A stretch of 40,306 nt of DNA from Planctomycetota bacterium (GTDB lineage Bacteria > Planctomycetota > UBA1135 > GCA-002686595). Positions 14,631 through 24,715 of the stretch are shown piece by piece. The position numbers were made by a program, and so were the translations under genes. How positions within the stretch are numbered: the stretch's first letter is position 1; the number at the start of each line of letters is the position of its first letter. Under the pieces are notes generated by a model. That model made no database searches. It saw only the letters and a list, made by a program, of their open reading frames with translations, and had not been told where the DNA came from. The DNA lies in contig JAJDEV010000166.1 of NCBI GenBank assembly GCA_029259605.1, positions 1 to 40,306 of the forward strand, read 5' to 3'.

Positions 14631-17600
14631 ATGCACTACGCGTCTCGCTCGCACGTCGCACAATCCGCATCGCTCCGACTCCAAGGAACTCGTTCGCGCG
14701 CGTTTCCTGGTGGCGCCTGGCACATTCTCTTGGTCGCTCTCGTCACGTCGTGCGGTTCCGGAACCGCGGCGCTGTTCGGGCTCGACGGCGACAGCAACTC
14801 GAAGTCGATCCTCGCCGCGCCGATCGTCTCCGACGTCACGCTCGGCGCCGTTCCGGACGACGGACGCGTCCCGCCGGTCACGTTCACGTTCCGCCTGACG
14901 GACGCGAACTCGAGGCCAACGGGCGTCTCGATCTACTACGTTCCCCCTGGAGCGGCGCCCGAAGAGGCCGCGAACCTGACCGGCAACCTGAACGTCAGCG
15001 GGCTCGCGACGTCGCCCACCGGCGTGGTTCACACGCGTGTCTGGGACTTCGTCTCGCAGGTTCCGTCCGGTGCGGCGTTCTCTTCGGGACACCGCTTGAT
15101 CGTTCGCACCGACGACGCCTCGTCCGAGGCCCAAACCGCGGTCTTCGCCGTCGGGAACGACGCACCGGTCGTGTCCATCGACAGCGTTCCCGCGGGAACG
15201 ATCGTCGGCCCCGTCACGGTCAACCTCACGCTCGTCGATTCCTCGGACGACACCGTCTCCGTCACCGCCGAGTACGACGTGGTCGGCGACGGCATGGGCT
15301 GGCTGCCCGCGACGCCGATGGGCGCCGGGCTCGCGAATGTCGCGGCGACTTCCGCCGGCGTCCCGCTCGTCTTCCTGTGGAACGCGGCCGCGGACCTGGT
15401 CGGGACCGAGTGCGACGTGATGCTGCGCTTCACCCCGACGGACGACCTTCCCGCTACGGGCGCGGCGACGATGAGTTCGATGCTGCACCTCGACAACGAT
15501 GGGGAGCCGCTCGTCACCGCGTTCGCGATCCCCGCCGACCCGAACAACCTCCGCTCGTCACCGCTTCCGATCGACTTCACGCTCGCCGATCCCGAGGACG
15601 ACACGGCGACGGTCGAGATCTATTATCTGCCGCCCGGTGGCGCGCCGGCGGTCCCCGCGCTGCTCTCGGGCAACACGAACCTCGCCGGGCTCACGGCTGC
15701 GGCCGGCGGCAGCTTGCACTCGCGCCATTGGGACTTCGCCGCGCAGACCGCGGGCGCCGCGACTCACACGACCGGGCACACGCTGCTCGTGCGCGCGACG
15801 GATGGCGGCAGCCAGCTGAGCTCGTCGATGTTCGACGTCGGCAACAACGCGCCCGTCGTCTCGGGTGTGATGCTTCCGGCTGGCGTCCAAACGGGAGCGA
15901 CCCCCGTGGACCTCACGGTGGCCGACTCGACCAGCGACCTCGTCGACGTCTTCGCCGAGTACGAGCTCGACGGCAACGGCACGTGGTTGCCGGCAACGCC
16001 GCTCGGACCGGCGCTCACGAACATCGCCTCGACGCCTTCCGGCGTCGCGGCCGCGCTGGCGTGGGACTCCGCGACGGACGTTCCGGGACAGGCGTTCACG
16101 GCTCGCCTGCGCTTCACACCGAGTGACGATCTGATCACCGGCGCCACCGTGACGACGGCTTCGTTCAGCGTCGACAACAACGTCGCGGCCACGGTTTCCA
16201 ACCTCACCCTGCCGACCGCGAGCGCGCTGCGCACTTCGCCGCTCTCGTTCGACTTCACGCTCTCGGACGACGAGGGCGACGCGGTCGATGTGCAGCTCCT
16301 CTATCTCCCGCCCGGCGGAGGGGCGGGCGTTCCGATGCTGCTCACGGGCGACACGAACCAGACGGCGCTCGCCACGACTCCGGGTGGCACGGTGCACACG
16401 CGTCAGTGGGACTTCGCGGGCCAGCTCGCGGGCGGCTCCGGCTACCAGACGGGCTACAAGATCTTCGTCGGTGCCGTGGGAACGTCGAGCGCGGTCACGT
16501 CCGCAACGTTCGACGTGGGCAACGACGCGCCGCTCGTCTCGGGACTGGCCGGTCCCGCGGGCGAGGGCAGCGAAATCGTGCAGATCGACCTCACGGTCAC
16601 CGACAGCTCGAGCGACGTCGTGTCCGTGCTCGTGGAGTACGACAACCTCGACGACGGCGCCGGCTACCAGGCGGCGACCCCGGCGGGACCGCCGCTCGCC
16701 GCCGTCGGCGCGACGCCGGGCGGTACGGCCGCCGTCTTCTACTGGAACGCCGAGTTCGACGAGCCGGGCGCCGAGTTCAGCGCGCGCTTGCGCTTCACCC
16801 CGAACGACGGAACGGCGACGGGCACGCCGGTCACGATCGACGTCGTGGTCGACAACAACGCCGAGCCGATCGCCGTCGTTTCGGGCAGCGCGTTCCTCGC
16901 CGATCCCGACCAACGCCGCGGCATCCCGCTCCCCGTCACGTTGATCGAGGAGGAGGGCGATGCGCTGCAGGTGATCGTCCAGTGGCGCATGCCGTTCCAA
17001 GCGTTCCCGGTGCTGCCGAGCAGCCCGAGCGGACTGGCTGCGGTCCTCGCCGACCCCGTGCTGCGGCGCGCGGCGCAGATCGCGACGGAGGCTCCGCTCG
17101 AGTACCGCGGCCGGACGGTACCGACCGGCGTCGCGAACACGATGCGCCTGCCGGAGCTCGTCCGACCCGACGCTTCGCTGGACGCGCTGACGGTCAGCGC
17201 GAGCGACGTCGAACTCCTACGCCCGTCGACGTCCCCCACCGCGCTCGCCGCGACGTGGAGCGCGAACCCGCTCGTCAGCCCGGTCGCGCTGCTCGCCCGC
17301 AACACGTCGGCGCTCGTCCTCGAGGCCTTCGGCGGAGGCTGGCGCTTGATCGAACTCGAACTCGCGACGGGCACGGTCATCGCCACGATCGCGACCGACG
17401 GTACGCGCACGCCGAACGCGCTCGCCGAGAGTCACGACGACGCGAACACCGTCCTGATCGCCGACGAAGTGGCCGGCGTGTGGCGCGTTTCGTCCGTCGA
17501 CCTCACGACCGGAGACGTGACCGAGATCGCGACGGCGACCGGTTCGACCGAGCTGGGAACGGTGCGCGGACTGACGGCCGTTGGCAGCACGACCACGCTG

Positions 17601-20588
17601 CTCACGGTCGGGAGCTCGCTGGTCCAGATCGACGCCGCCGACGCGATGGCTCCGGTCGAGTCCGCGCTGTTCGACGACTTCGCCGAGCCGCGCGGAATCG
17701 CGTTCGACAAGACGACGGGACGACGGTTGTACGTCGCCGAACGCGACTGGGTCGATCCGCTCACGGCGATGATCGCCGGGCGCGTCGTCGCGGTCGACCT
17801 CGCGTCGCACGCCCGAACGACCGTTGTCGCGACCGGCGCGCCGTTCGCTCGCGCCGAAGCCGTCGGACTGGAGCTCGACGGATCGCGACTCGTCGTGCTC
17901 ACCGACTCGAACACCGGCGATGCCATGCGCGAGCTGCGCGCAGTCCACCTCGCGGGCGGCGACGCGGGCGCGGCGTACGAGGTCGCGGCGGCGCTCGACG
18001 CGGACGCGAGCGCGCTGGCGACCGGTCCCGACCTCTTGCGCTTGGTGCTGCTGCCCGGCGCACTCGACATCGCCGCGGGCGGCGGCGTGGAGCAATCGCG
18101 TTCGATCGCGAGCTTCGATGTCGCGACCGCGACGGTCACCGTCGACACCGACTTCGATCCCTCACCGGCCGCGTCGCAGCCCTGGCGGATTCGCGACGTC
18201 TTCGGTGCTGCCGGCGGCTCGCTGGCGGGCTTCAACGACGTCTTCGTGTGGGACTCGTCGGACCTCATCGAAGCGGGCGAAGTCGTCCTGCGCGTCACGC
18301 CCTACGACAGCGAGATGGGACTCGCGACGAACACCGGCGTCCCGCGGCCGGTGCGGTCGAGCGTCGATGTCACGCCCACGACGACGGCCGGTGGCGGATC
18401 GACCGACGGCGTGCACGACGTGCACCTCGTGGACATCAACGGCGACGGCGAGCTCGACCTCGTTACGGCGAACAGCGACGGCGACGACATCACGATCTTC
18501 CTCGCGGTCGACGGCAGGTTCCCGGCGAGCCCGGACATCACGCTCACGGGCATTCCGATCCTCGCCCCCACCGACGAACCGATCGCGCTCGTCGTGCTCG
18601 ACGGCGACGACGACGGCGACCAGGACATCGTCAGCCTCAATCGCTCCGGCGACAGCTTCAACGTGTTCGTGCAGACGCTACCGGGCATCTTCACGACGCT
18701 GTCACCGCTCCTGGTGCTCGGCTTGGATCAGCCCGAGGACATCGCCGCCGGCGACGTGAACGGCGACGGGCTGATCGACGTCGTGATCGCCGACACCGGC
18801 GACGACGAGATCGAGATCTTCCATCAGCTGCTCGCCGGCCTGTTCGGACTCACATCGAACTCGACCCTCGGCGACGCGAGCACGCTGAGCCCGAGCGCCG
18901 TCGAAGTCGCGGACCTCGACGGGGACGGCGATCTCGACATCGTGTCCTCCAACGCCGGCAGCGACAACGTGACCGTCTTCCTGCAGAACGCCTTCGGAGC
19001 GTTCCCGAGCGCGCCGTCGCTCGACCTCGGCGGCGTCGGCGTGACCGATGGTGCCGCCGACGTCGTCGCCGCCGATCTGAACGGCGACGGGCTGATCGAC
19101 ATCGCCTCGGCCAACGAAACGGGCAACGACCTGACCGTCTTTCTCCAGGGCGTCGCGGGGTTCGCCACCCTTCCCGACTTCACGCTCTCGCACGCGAACG
19201 GGCCGCTGCTCCCCCACGAGATCCACGCGGTCGACGTCAACGGCGACGGTTATCTCGACCTGGTGTCCGCGAACGGCGCGGCGGACCTCACCGTGTTCTT
19301 CTTCGACGCGAGCAGCGCCGCGTTCTCGCTGACACCGCTCGTTCTGAGCGGAGGTGGGCTGCTCATGGACCCGAACGGCATCGCGGTCGGTGACGTCGAC
19401 GGGAACGGCTATCCGGATCTGCTCGTCGGCGACACGACCACCGACGAGGTCTACGTCTTCCACCACGACGGCGGGTCCGACTATCCGGACGTTCCGGGCC
19501 TGCGCGGCAGCTCGGTCGACACACCGCAACCGGAGGCGCTCGTCGCTGCCGACCTCGACGGCGACGGCGACATCGACCTGGCGACCGCGAACGCCGGCGA
19601 CGACACGATCTCGCTGTACGAGCAGTTCAGCCCCGGGGTCTTCTCGACGACGCCGAAGGCGAGCGTTTCGTCGAGCGCGTCCACTCCGGGCATCGTGGCG
19701 ATCGACGCCGCCGATCTCGATGGTGACGGTCGGCTCGACCTGATCGTCGCGAGCAGCGGTGAGCTCGCCATCTTCCTGCAAACGTCCGGCGGCGCGTTTC
19801 CCGCGGCTCCCGACTCGATCCTCGGCGGTGGCACGATGGGCGCACCCGCGCACGTCCTCGCGGCCGACCTGAACGGCGACGGCGCGCTCGACCTGGTCGC
19901 GGCCGAGGAGACGAGCGATCGCCTGGCGGTCTTCTTCCAGTCTGCGCCGGGCGTGTATCCCGCCACCGCCGACGCGTTGCTCGGCAGCGGCGCGACCACG
20001 AACGGTCCGGTGCACGTCGCGGCGGCCGACCTCGATGGCGACGGCGACCACGACCTTGTCTGCGCGAACGCGGCCGGGGGCGACGTCGCGATCTTCTTCC
20101 GCGGACCGGGCGGGTTCCCCGCCGCCCCCGACCTCCAGATCGGCGGCGCCGGCAACACGGACACACCCGCCCAGGTTTGCGCGCGCGACCTGGACGGCGA
20201 CGGCGACATCGACCTCGCGGTCGCGTGCACGGGCGAGGACGGCATCGCGATCTTCTTCCAGACGACGCCGGGCGCGTTCCCCGCCGTTCCCGACCTGCTG
20301 CTCACCGACGCGTCGTTCACGCAACCGACCACGCTCGCCGCCGCCGACTTGGATGGCGACGGCGACGTCGACCTTGTCTGCGGCAACGAGGGCTCGACCA
20401 ACCTGGTGGTCTTCCGGCAGACGGTCCCGGGCAGCTTCCTCGCCGACGGAACCGCGCTCGGCGGCGCGGGCTCGGCGGACACGCCGCGCGGCCTCGTCGC
20501 CATCGACCTGGACGGGGACGGCGACACCGACCTGGCCGCCGTCCACCCATCACTCGATCGAATCTCCATCTACTTCGCGAGCCACTGA
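14631..20588 (+). CDS. Giant surface lipoprotein: Ig-like double repeats, propeller, 14 VCBS/FG-GAP repeats
   Basis: A 1985-residue protein. The ATG at 14631 gives a signal ending LVTSC with Cys41 as lipidation site; upstream in-frame sequence is shadow. Residues about 66-740 hold three copies of an A-B pair of beta-sandwich-like domains. A has an IYYxPPGG and HTRxWDF pattern; B has VDLTVxDSSSDxVxVxxEYD and LRFTPxD. The pairs are spaced about 228 residues apart, and a fourth A is partial. Residues about 790-1255 look like an NHL/SMP-30-type propeller (EPRGIAFDKTTGRRLYVAE). Residues about 1256-1985 are 14 FG-GAP/VCBS repeats of roughly 52 residues, each with a DxNGDGxxD or DLDGDGDxD calcium loop. 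The stop overlaps the start of the kinase gene by 1 nt. A binding or adhesion role at the cell surface is inferred; no enzyme motif was seen. Confidence 0.87.
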   Translation: MHYASRSHVAQSASLRLQGTRSRAFPGGAWHILLVALVTSCGSGTAALFGLDGDSNSKSILAAPIVSDVTLGAVPDDGRVPPVTFTFRLTDANSRPTGVSIYYVPPGAAPEEAANLTGNLNVSGLATSPTGVVHTRVWDFVSQVPSGAAFSSGHRLIVRTDDASSEAQTAVFAVGNDAPVVSIDSVPAGTIVGPVTVNLTLVDSSDDTVSVTAEYDVVGDGMGWLPATPMGAGLANVAATSAGVPLVFLWNAAADLVGTECDVMLRFTPTDDLPATGAATMSSMLHLDNDGEPLVTAFAIPADPNNLRSSPLPIDFTLADPEDDTATVEIYYLPPGGAPAVPALLSGNTNLAGLTAAAGGSLHSRHWDFAAQTAGAATHTTGHTLLVRATDGGSQLSSSMFDVGNNAPVVSGVMLPAGVQTGATPVDLTVADSTSDLVDVFAEYELDGNGTWLPATPLGPALTNIASTPSGVAAALAWDSATDVPGQAFTARLRFTPSDDLITGATVTTASFSVDNNVAATVSNLTLPTASALRTSPLSFDFTLSDDEGDAVDVQLLYLPPGGGAGVPMLLTGDTNQTALATTPGGTVHTRQWDFAGQLAGGSGYQTGYKIFVGAVGTSSAVTSATFDVGNDAPLVSGLAGPAGEGSEIVQIDLTVTDSSSDVVSVLVEYDNLDDGAGYQAATPAGPPLAAVGATPGGTAAVFYWNAEFDEPGAEFSARLRFTPNDGTATGTPVTIDVVVDNNAEPIAVVSGSAFLADPDQRRGIPLPVTLIEEEGDALQVIVQWRMPFQAFPVLPSSPSGLAAVLADPVLRRAAQIATEAPLEYRGRTVPTGVANTMRLPELVRPDASLDALTVSASDVELLRPSTSPTALAATWSANPLVSPVALLARNTSALVLEAFGGGWRLIELELATGTVIATIATDGTRTPNALAESHDDANTVLIADEVAGVWRVSSVDLTTGDVTEIATATGSTELGTVRGLTAVGSTTTLLTVGSSLVQIDAADAMAPVESALFDDFAEPRGIAFDKTTGRRLYVAERDWVDPLTAMIAGRVVAVDLASHARTTVVATGAPFARAEAVGLELDGSRLVVLTDSNTGDAMRELRAVHLAGGDAGAAYEVAAALDADASALATGPDLLRLVLLPGALDIAAGGGVEQSRSIASFDVATATVTVDTDFDPSPAASQPWRIRDVFGAAGGSLAGFNDVFVWDSSDLIEAGEVVLRVTPYDSEMGLATNTGVPRPVRSSVDVTPTTTAGGGSTDGVHDVHLVDINGDGELDLVTANSDGDDITIFLAVDGRFPASPDITLTGIPILAPTDEPIALVVLDGDDDGDQDIVSLNRSGDSFNVFVQTLPGIFTTLSPLLVLGLDQPEDIAAGDVNGDGLIDVVIADTGDDEIEIFHQLLAGLFGLTSNSTLGDASTLSPSAVEVADLDGDGDLDIVSSNAGSDNVTVFLQNAFGAFPSAPSLDLGGVGVTDGAADVVAADLNGDGLIDIASANETGNDLTVFLQGVAGFATLPDFTLSHANGPLLPHEIHAVDVNGDGYLDLVSANGAADLTVFFFDASSAAFSLTPLVLSGGGLLMDPNGIAVGDVDGNGYPDLLVGDTTTDEVYVFHHDGGSDYPDVPGLRGSSVDTPQPEALVAADLDGDGDIDLATANAGDDTISLYEQFSPGVFSTTPKASVSSSASTPGIVAIDAADLDGDGRLDLIVASSGELAIFLQTSGGAFPAAPDSILGGGTMGAPAHVLAADLNGDGALDLVAAEETSDRLAVFFQSAPGVYPATADALLGSGATTNGPVHVAAADLDGDGDHDLVCANAAGGDVAIFFRGPGGFPAAPDLQIGGAGNTDTPAQVCARDLDGDGDIDLAVACTGEDGIAIFFQTTPGAFPAVPDLLLTDASFTQPTTLAAADLDGDGDVDLVCGNEGSTNLVVFRQTVPGSFLADGTALGGAGSADTPRGLVAIDLDGDGDTDLAAVHPSLDRISIYFASH
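14828..16860 (+). repeat. Coding tandem repeats: three A-B Ig-like double units
   Basis: Within the giant lipoprotein gene. A-type units begin near 14828, 15511, 16195 and 16877 (the last incomplete), giving a period of about 683 bp. B-type units lie between them and start after the phrase (V/F)xVGN(D/N)APxVS. The regular spacing shows that the duplicated unit was the pair, not the single domain. Confidence 0.75.
18405..20580 (+). repeat. Coding tandem repeats: 14 VCBS/FG-GAP units
   Basis: Fourteen consecutive units of roughly 150-160 bp. Each encodes an Asp-rich calcium loop (DxNGDG or DLDGDGDxD), a short strand (xDLVxAN), a variable turn and a strand ending in (I/V)F. The count fits two seven-bladed propellers placed end to end. 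Confidence 0.8.
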
Positions 20589-23500
20589 TGCAGCCCTATT
20601 CCGAGAGCGAATTGGAAGACGACGACCAATCATTCCTCGCCCACGTCTTCGGCGACCAAGGCGTCGATTTCGCCATCGACGGGGAGGACGACGAGCGCGT
20701 CGGCGTGCTGTTCGACGAGACCTATCTCGTGATGAGGAAACTCGGCACGGGTGGCTTCGGGTCGGTCTACGAAGCGCTCGACGTGCGGCTCGACACGTGC
20801 GTCGCGATCAAGGTGCTCGATGGCGACGCGTCGTCGAACGCGGCGCGCCTCGAGAACTTCAAGGCCGAGGCGCAGCGCGTGACGCGCCTGTCGCACCCGA
20901 ACATCGTCGACTGGAAGGTCTTCGGCGAGACGGACGACGGCGTCTGCTACTTCGTGATGGAGCTCCTCGAGGGGCGCGAACTCAACAAGCTGATCCACGA
21001 GGAGGCGCCGCTCGAACCGCTGCGCGCCGCGACGATCCTGTTGCAGATCGCCGACGCCCTCCGTGGCGCCCACTGTCTGCCCGATGGCGAGTCGATCCTG
21101 CACCTCGATCTGAAACCGGGGAACGTGTTCATCGTGAAGGGCCCTCCCGGACGTCCCGAGGAGTGCGTCAAGGTCATCGACTTCGGCGTCGGCCAGTTCG
21201 TCGGGGGCGAGCCGTCGACGTCCTGGGAGCCGGCGGCGCCGGGAGACACGGTCAGCGAGCGGACGATCCGCACGACCAACGAGTTCCCCACACCGCGCGG
21301 GCTGCAGCGTTCGACGGCATGCTCGCCGCCCTACGCCGCGCCCGAACACTGCGCGCACCTCAACAACGCGAGCGGCATCCTCCCGCTCGACGGGCGCGCC
21401 GACATCTACTCGCTCGGCGTCATCGCGTTCGAGTTGCTCACCGATGCGCGGCCGTTCGGAGACATCTCGTCGTCGAGCGAGCTCATGCGCGTCAAGCAAC
21501 GCGTGGCGGCGCCGCGCGTTCGCTCGATCGGAGCGCCGATCCCCAGGCGCCTCGCGGCGTTCGTGGACCGCGCGCTCCAGCTGGACCGCGAGGATCGCTT
21601 CCCCGACGCCGAAGCCGCGTACGCCGAGCTGCATCGCATCGTGTACCCGCCGCTCTGGCCGCGCCTCGTCGCCGGCTTCGGCGCGGTCGCGCTCGTCGCG
21701 ACGATGCTCCTGCTGTGGTTCTGGCCCCAAGTCGGACCGACCTACGACCTGCTCGTCGAGAACGAGGGCGCCGAAGCGCCGCTCGCCGGCCGGACGCTCT
21801 CGATGGGACCGGCGCGGACGAGCGTGAGCCTGCGCCTCAGCGGCAACCATCCCCTTCCGCGCAACCCGAAGTCGCTCTCTGTTCGCAGCGCGAAGAACGG
21901 AGACCGCATCCCGTCGCTCGGCGCGACTTGGCGCGGCGACGGTCGGCTCGAGCTCACGTCGACGAACGATACCGAGCGTTGGCGCGGGACCGTTCGCATC
22001 GAGATCGAAGAGAACGACACGACGTCGCGCACGGCGCCGATCGATCTCTCTTGGCTCGGCGATCACGCGCCGCGCATCGCGTCGCTCTCGATTCCAGGTC
22101 GCGACGATCGAGCGATCGACCCGTATGGACTCGCGGTCGAGCTCGTCGTCGCGGGTGCGCCGGACGAGATCGCGTCGCTCGAAGCATCCTGCGGAGAGGA
22201 GCACGTCGCGATCCGCCAAGACCCGCGCGTCGGCGAGAACGGCGCGGTCTTTTCGATTCCGCTCGACACGTTCGAATGGGCGCCGGGGTCGAACGAGATC
22301 TCCGTCGACCTGTCGGACGTCGCCGGCGGCACGTCGACGGCACAGCTCACGGTCCCGGTGGTTCCGACGGCGTTGACGCTCGAAAGCGCCAGCGTCGGGG
22401 GCGGCCTGCCGACGTCGGACGGGATCCTGCTCGGCCCGGACGACGCGCCCGTGCTCGACGTCCACGCGGCGCCCCTGGCCAACCTGGCGTGGCGCGTGGT
22501 CTCGGCCGACGGCACCGTGCTCGCCTCGGGCTCGCGACCGGGGGTCGACAACGAACGCATCGAGCTCGGATCGTTCCAGTCGTTCGCGCCGGGCGAGGCG
22601 TTCTCCGGGCGCATCGAGGTCACCGCGGACGACGAGGCGTTCGTGCAACGCTCCGACCCCGCCCGCGGGCGGGCCCAGGTCGTCCATGCGTTCCGCTACT
22701 TCGCGCTGCCACTCGCGATCACGCTGTCGGTTGCCGACGGCGACGAAGCGTCGGTGCGTCCGATCCCCGCGAACGGATTGCATCGCACGCGAGCGGCGCG
22801 CATACGGCTCGAGGTCGGCAGGACGAACGAGATTCCGCTCGTCGCCGAGGTCGCCTGCAGACGCGAGCGCGACGACACCGAGATCCTGCGCGAGCGCTGG
22901 AGCTCGGCCGACAGCGCCGAACTCGCACGCTCGTTCGCGCTGGTCGTCGACGACGAGGGCGTCTACAGCGTCGACGTCGCGTTGTGGCGCAAGGGCGCCA
23001 CCGCACCGGAGACCGGCGCGCCCGAGTCGACCACGCGCATGCGACTCGTCGTCGACCGAACGGCTCCGTCGCTGACGCTCGCGGGCGACGCGCAGCGTTG
23101 GACCGTCACGGGTGTCGACGACGCGCGCCCGACGACCGGCGTGCGCGTGCGCGACGCCGTGCTCGAGGGCGTCACGTCCGTCCTGCGCGTCGATCACGAG
23201 CTACGTGGACCGCGCGGCGAGGTCGTCGCCCGAGCGACGACGAACACCGACGCGGACGGCTTCGCGTCTATCTCGACGCGCATGCCCTGGGATCGCGACA
23301 CGGAGGCGTCCGCCGCCGTCGTCGATCCCGCGGTGCTCGCCGAACTCGACGGGACGTACACGTGGGCCATGCGCGCGTCGGACGCGGCGGGGAACACGAG
23401 CGAGGAGCTCGCGAACGACGTGATCGTCTCGCTCACCGGTCCGACGGTCGAGCTCGTGCGCCCGGGCTACGGCGTTCCGTGGACGCGCGGTGCGAGCGAG

Positions 23501-24715
23501 ACCTTCGACCTGGCCGTCGCGACTCGCGACGCGAACGGCGTCGAGTTCGTCCGCGGCATCGTGCGCATGCTCGACGCGCCCGAGAACACGTTCGCGGTCG
23601 CCTTCGAACCGGATCCGAGCGCCCCGCGCTCGGGGTTGCGGACCGCCGCGGTAACGCTCGCCGATACCTGGTCGGGTCGCGAAGTGGAGATCACGCTCGA
23701 GGCTCGCGACGGCGCGGGTACGGCTTCGTTCACGGTCGAGCGACGCACCGTCGATCTGTTCGAGCGCTACCTGCCGGAGTCGCTCGGAGAGGTCGTGCCG
23801 GGGCGCGACACCGGCGCGATGCGGCTCGTGCGCGGAAACTACGGCGCGCCGTACGTCTTCGGAGGACGCCTCGACGAAGAAGAGGAAGAAGCGTTCCGGT
23901 CCGCCGGCCTCGAAGAATACAACTCGCTGCTGACGAGCCGCTCGTGGCGCGTCGCGTACGACGAAGGCGAAATCGCGGACTACTACCTCGACGAATCCGA
24001 GGTCTCCGTCGGCGCCTACCGCGCGTTCGTCGCGAGCCCCGACGGGTACGCGAACCCGGACCACTGGCCGTCGAGCGCGAAGCCCGACGAACGACGTCGT
24101 ACCGAGCTCGCGACTCGCCTCGCGCGGGAATCGCACGACCTTCCGGTGGTCGGCGTGAACTGGTTCGAAGCGGCCGCGTTCGCGAGCTGGGCCGGCAAGC
24201 GACTGCCGTCCTACGTCGAGTGGGAGTACGCGGTACGCGGCGGGAAGGAGTATCGAGTGCGCTCGGTCGCGCTCACCGGCGAACCGCTGGCCTCCGTCGT
24301 CAACCACCGCCGCGGATCACTCGACGACGAGTCGCGTTGGCCCGTTCACGCCGGCGGGGACACGACTCCCGACACGCAGCTTCGCAACCTGTGCGGCAAC
24401 GTCTCGGAGTGGACCGGCACGCCGGTGACGTTCCGCCCCGACGGCCGCCTTCCCCACGACCAGGCCAGCCACGCGCGTAGCCATCGCGTGGCGTTCGCCG
24501 CGCCGACGGATCCCGAGATCGCGGCGACGAGCCCCGGCTTCTGGGTCGCGGGGGCCTCGTTCGCATCGCCGCGCTCCGACTTCTCGGTCGCGGAGCGCCA
24601 GGCTCCGCGCAACACGCGCGCGCACGTCGGCTTCCGGTGCGCGCTGTCCGCCTCCGTCGTCCACGAGATCCTCATCCTCCGCACTTCCGACGCACCGCAA
24701 CAGAACGATGAATAA
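20588..24715 (+). CDS. Membrane Ser/Thr kinase with large periplasmic region ending in a SUMF1-like domain
   Basis: A 1375-residue protein. The cytoplasmic kinase spans about 43-352: GTGGFGSVYEA (53-63), AIK Lys75, catalytic loop HLDLKPGN (172-179, with Leu for the usual Arg), DFG (198-200) and an activation segment lengthened by about 40 residues before YAAPEH. One transmembrane helix (about 358-379) leads to roughly 680 residues of Ig-like periplasmic sequence. A SUMF1/FGE-sulfatase domain follows (about 1125-1352: VNWFEAAAFASWAGKRLPS, CGNVSEW, GFRCA). In true FGE two cysteines follow an RGGS motif; here the segment reads AGASFASPRSDF, so formylglycine synthesis is not expected. The start overlaps the giant lipoprotein stop by 1 nt (TGATG). 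It probably senses envelope ligands, perhaps through the lipoprotein, and phosphorylates cytosolic targets. Confidence 0.92.
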   Translation: MQPYSESELEDDDQSFLAHVFGDQGVDFAIDGEDDERVGVLFDETYLVMRKLGTGGFGSVYEALDVRLDTCVAIKVLDGDASSNAARLENFKAEAQRVTRLSHPNIVDWKVFGETDDGVCYFVMELLEGRELNKLIHEEAPLEPLRAATILLQIADALRGAHCLPDGESILHLDLKPGNVFIVKGPPGRPEECVKVIDFGVGQFVGGEPSTSWEPAAPGDTVSERTIRTTNEFPTPRGLQRSTACSPPYAAPEHCAHLNNASGILPLDGRADIYSLGVIAFELLTDARPFGDISSSSELMRVKQRVAAPRVRSIGAPIPRRLAAFVDRALQLDREDRFPDAEAAYAELHRIVYPPLWPRLVAGFGAVALVATMLLLWFWPQVGPTYDLLVENEGAEAPLAGRTLSMGPARTSVSLRLSGNHPLPRNPKSLSVRSAKNGDRIPSLGATWRGDGRLELTSTNDTERWRGTVRIEIEENDTTSRTAPIDLSWLGDHAPRIASLSIPGRDDRAIDPYGLAVELVVAGAPDEIASLEASCGEEHVAIRQDPRVGENGAVFSIPLDTFEWAPGSNEISVDLSDVAGGTSTAQLTVPVVPTALTLESASVGGGLPTSDGILLGPDDAPVLDVHAAPLANLAWRVVSADGTVLASGSRPGVDNERIELGSFQSFAPGEAFSGRIEVTADDEAFVQRSDPARGRAQVVHAFRYFALPLAITLSVADGDEASVRPIPANGLHRTRAARIRLEVGRTNEIPLVAEVACRRERDDTEILRERWSSADSAELARSFALVVDDEGVYSVDVALWRKGATAPETGAPESTTRMRLVVDRTAPSLTLAGDAQRWTVTGVDDARPTTGVRVRDAVLEGVTSVLRVDHELRGPRGEVVARATTNTDADGFASISTRMPWDRDTEASAAVVDPAVLAELDGTYTWAMRASDAAGNTSEELANDVIVSLTGPTVELVRPGYGVPWTRGASETFDLAVATRDANGVEFVRGIVRMLDAPENTFAVAFEPDPSAPRSGLRTAAVTLADTWSGREVEITLEARDGAGTASFTVERRTVDLFERYLPESLGEVVPGRDTGAMRLVRGNYGAPYVFGGRLDEEEEEAFRSAGLEEYNSLLTSRSWRVAYDEGEIADYYLDESEVSVGAYRAFVASPDGYANPDHWPSSAKPDERRRTELATRLARESHDLPVVGVNWFEAAAFASWAGKRLPSYVEWEYAVRGGKEYRVRSVALTGEPLASVVNHRRGSLDDESRWPVHAGGDTTPDTQLRNLCGNVSEWTGTPVTFRPDGRLPHDQASHARSHRVAFAAPTDPEIAATSPGFWVAGASFASPRSDFSVAERQAPRNTRAHVGFRCALSASVVHEILILRTSDAPQQNDE

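Noticed and set aside
15558-17000. Long minus-strand frames opposite the giant lipoprotein, and others at 18702-20546 and 20630-23197
   Set aside because: They mirror a repetitive gene and are Arg-rich without domains; the plus strand has clear VCBS and kinase motifs.
20588-24715. Active formylglycine-generating enzyme or sulfatase maturation system
   Set aside because: The two catalytic cysteines are absent and no sulfatase gene lies in the window.
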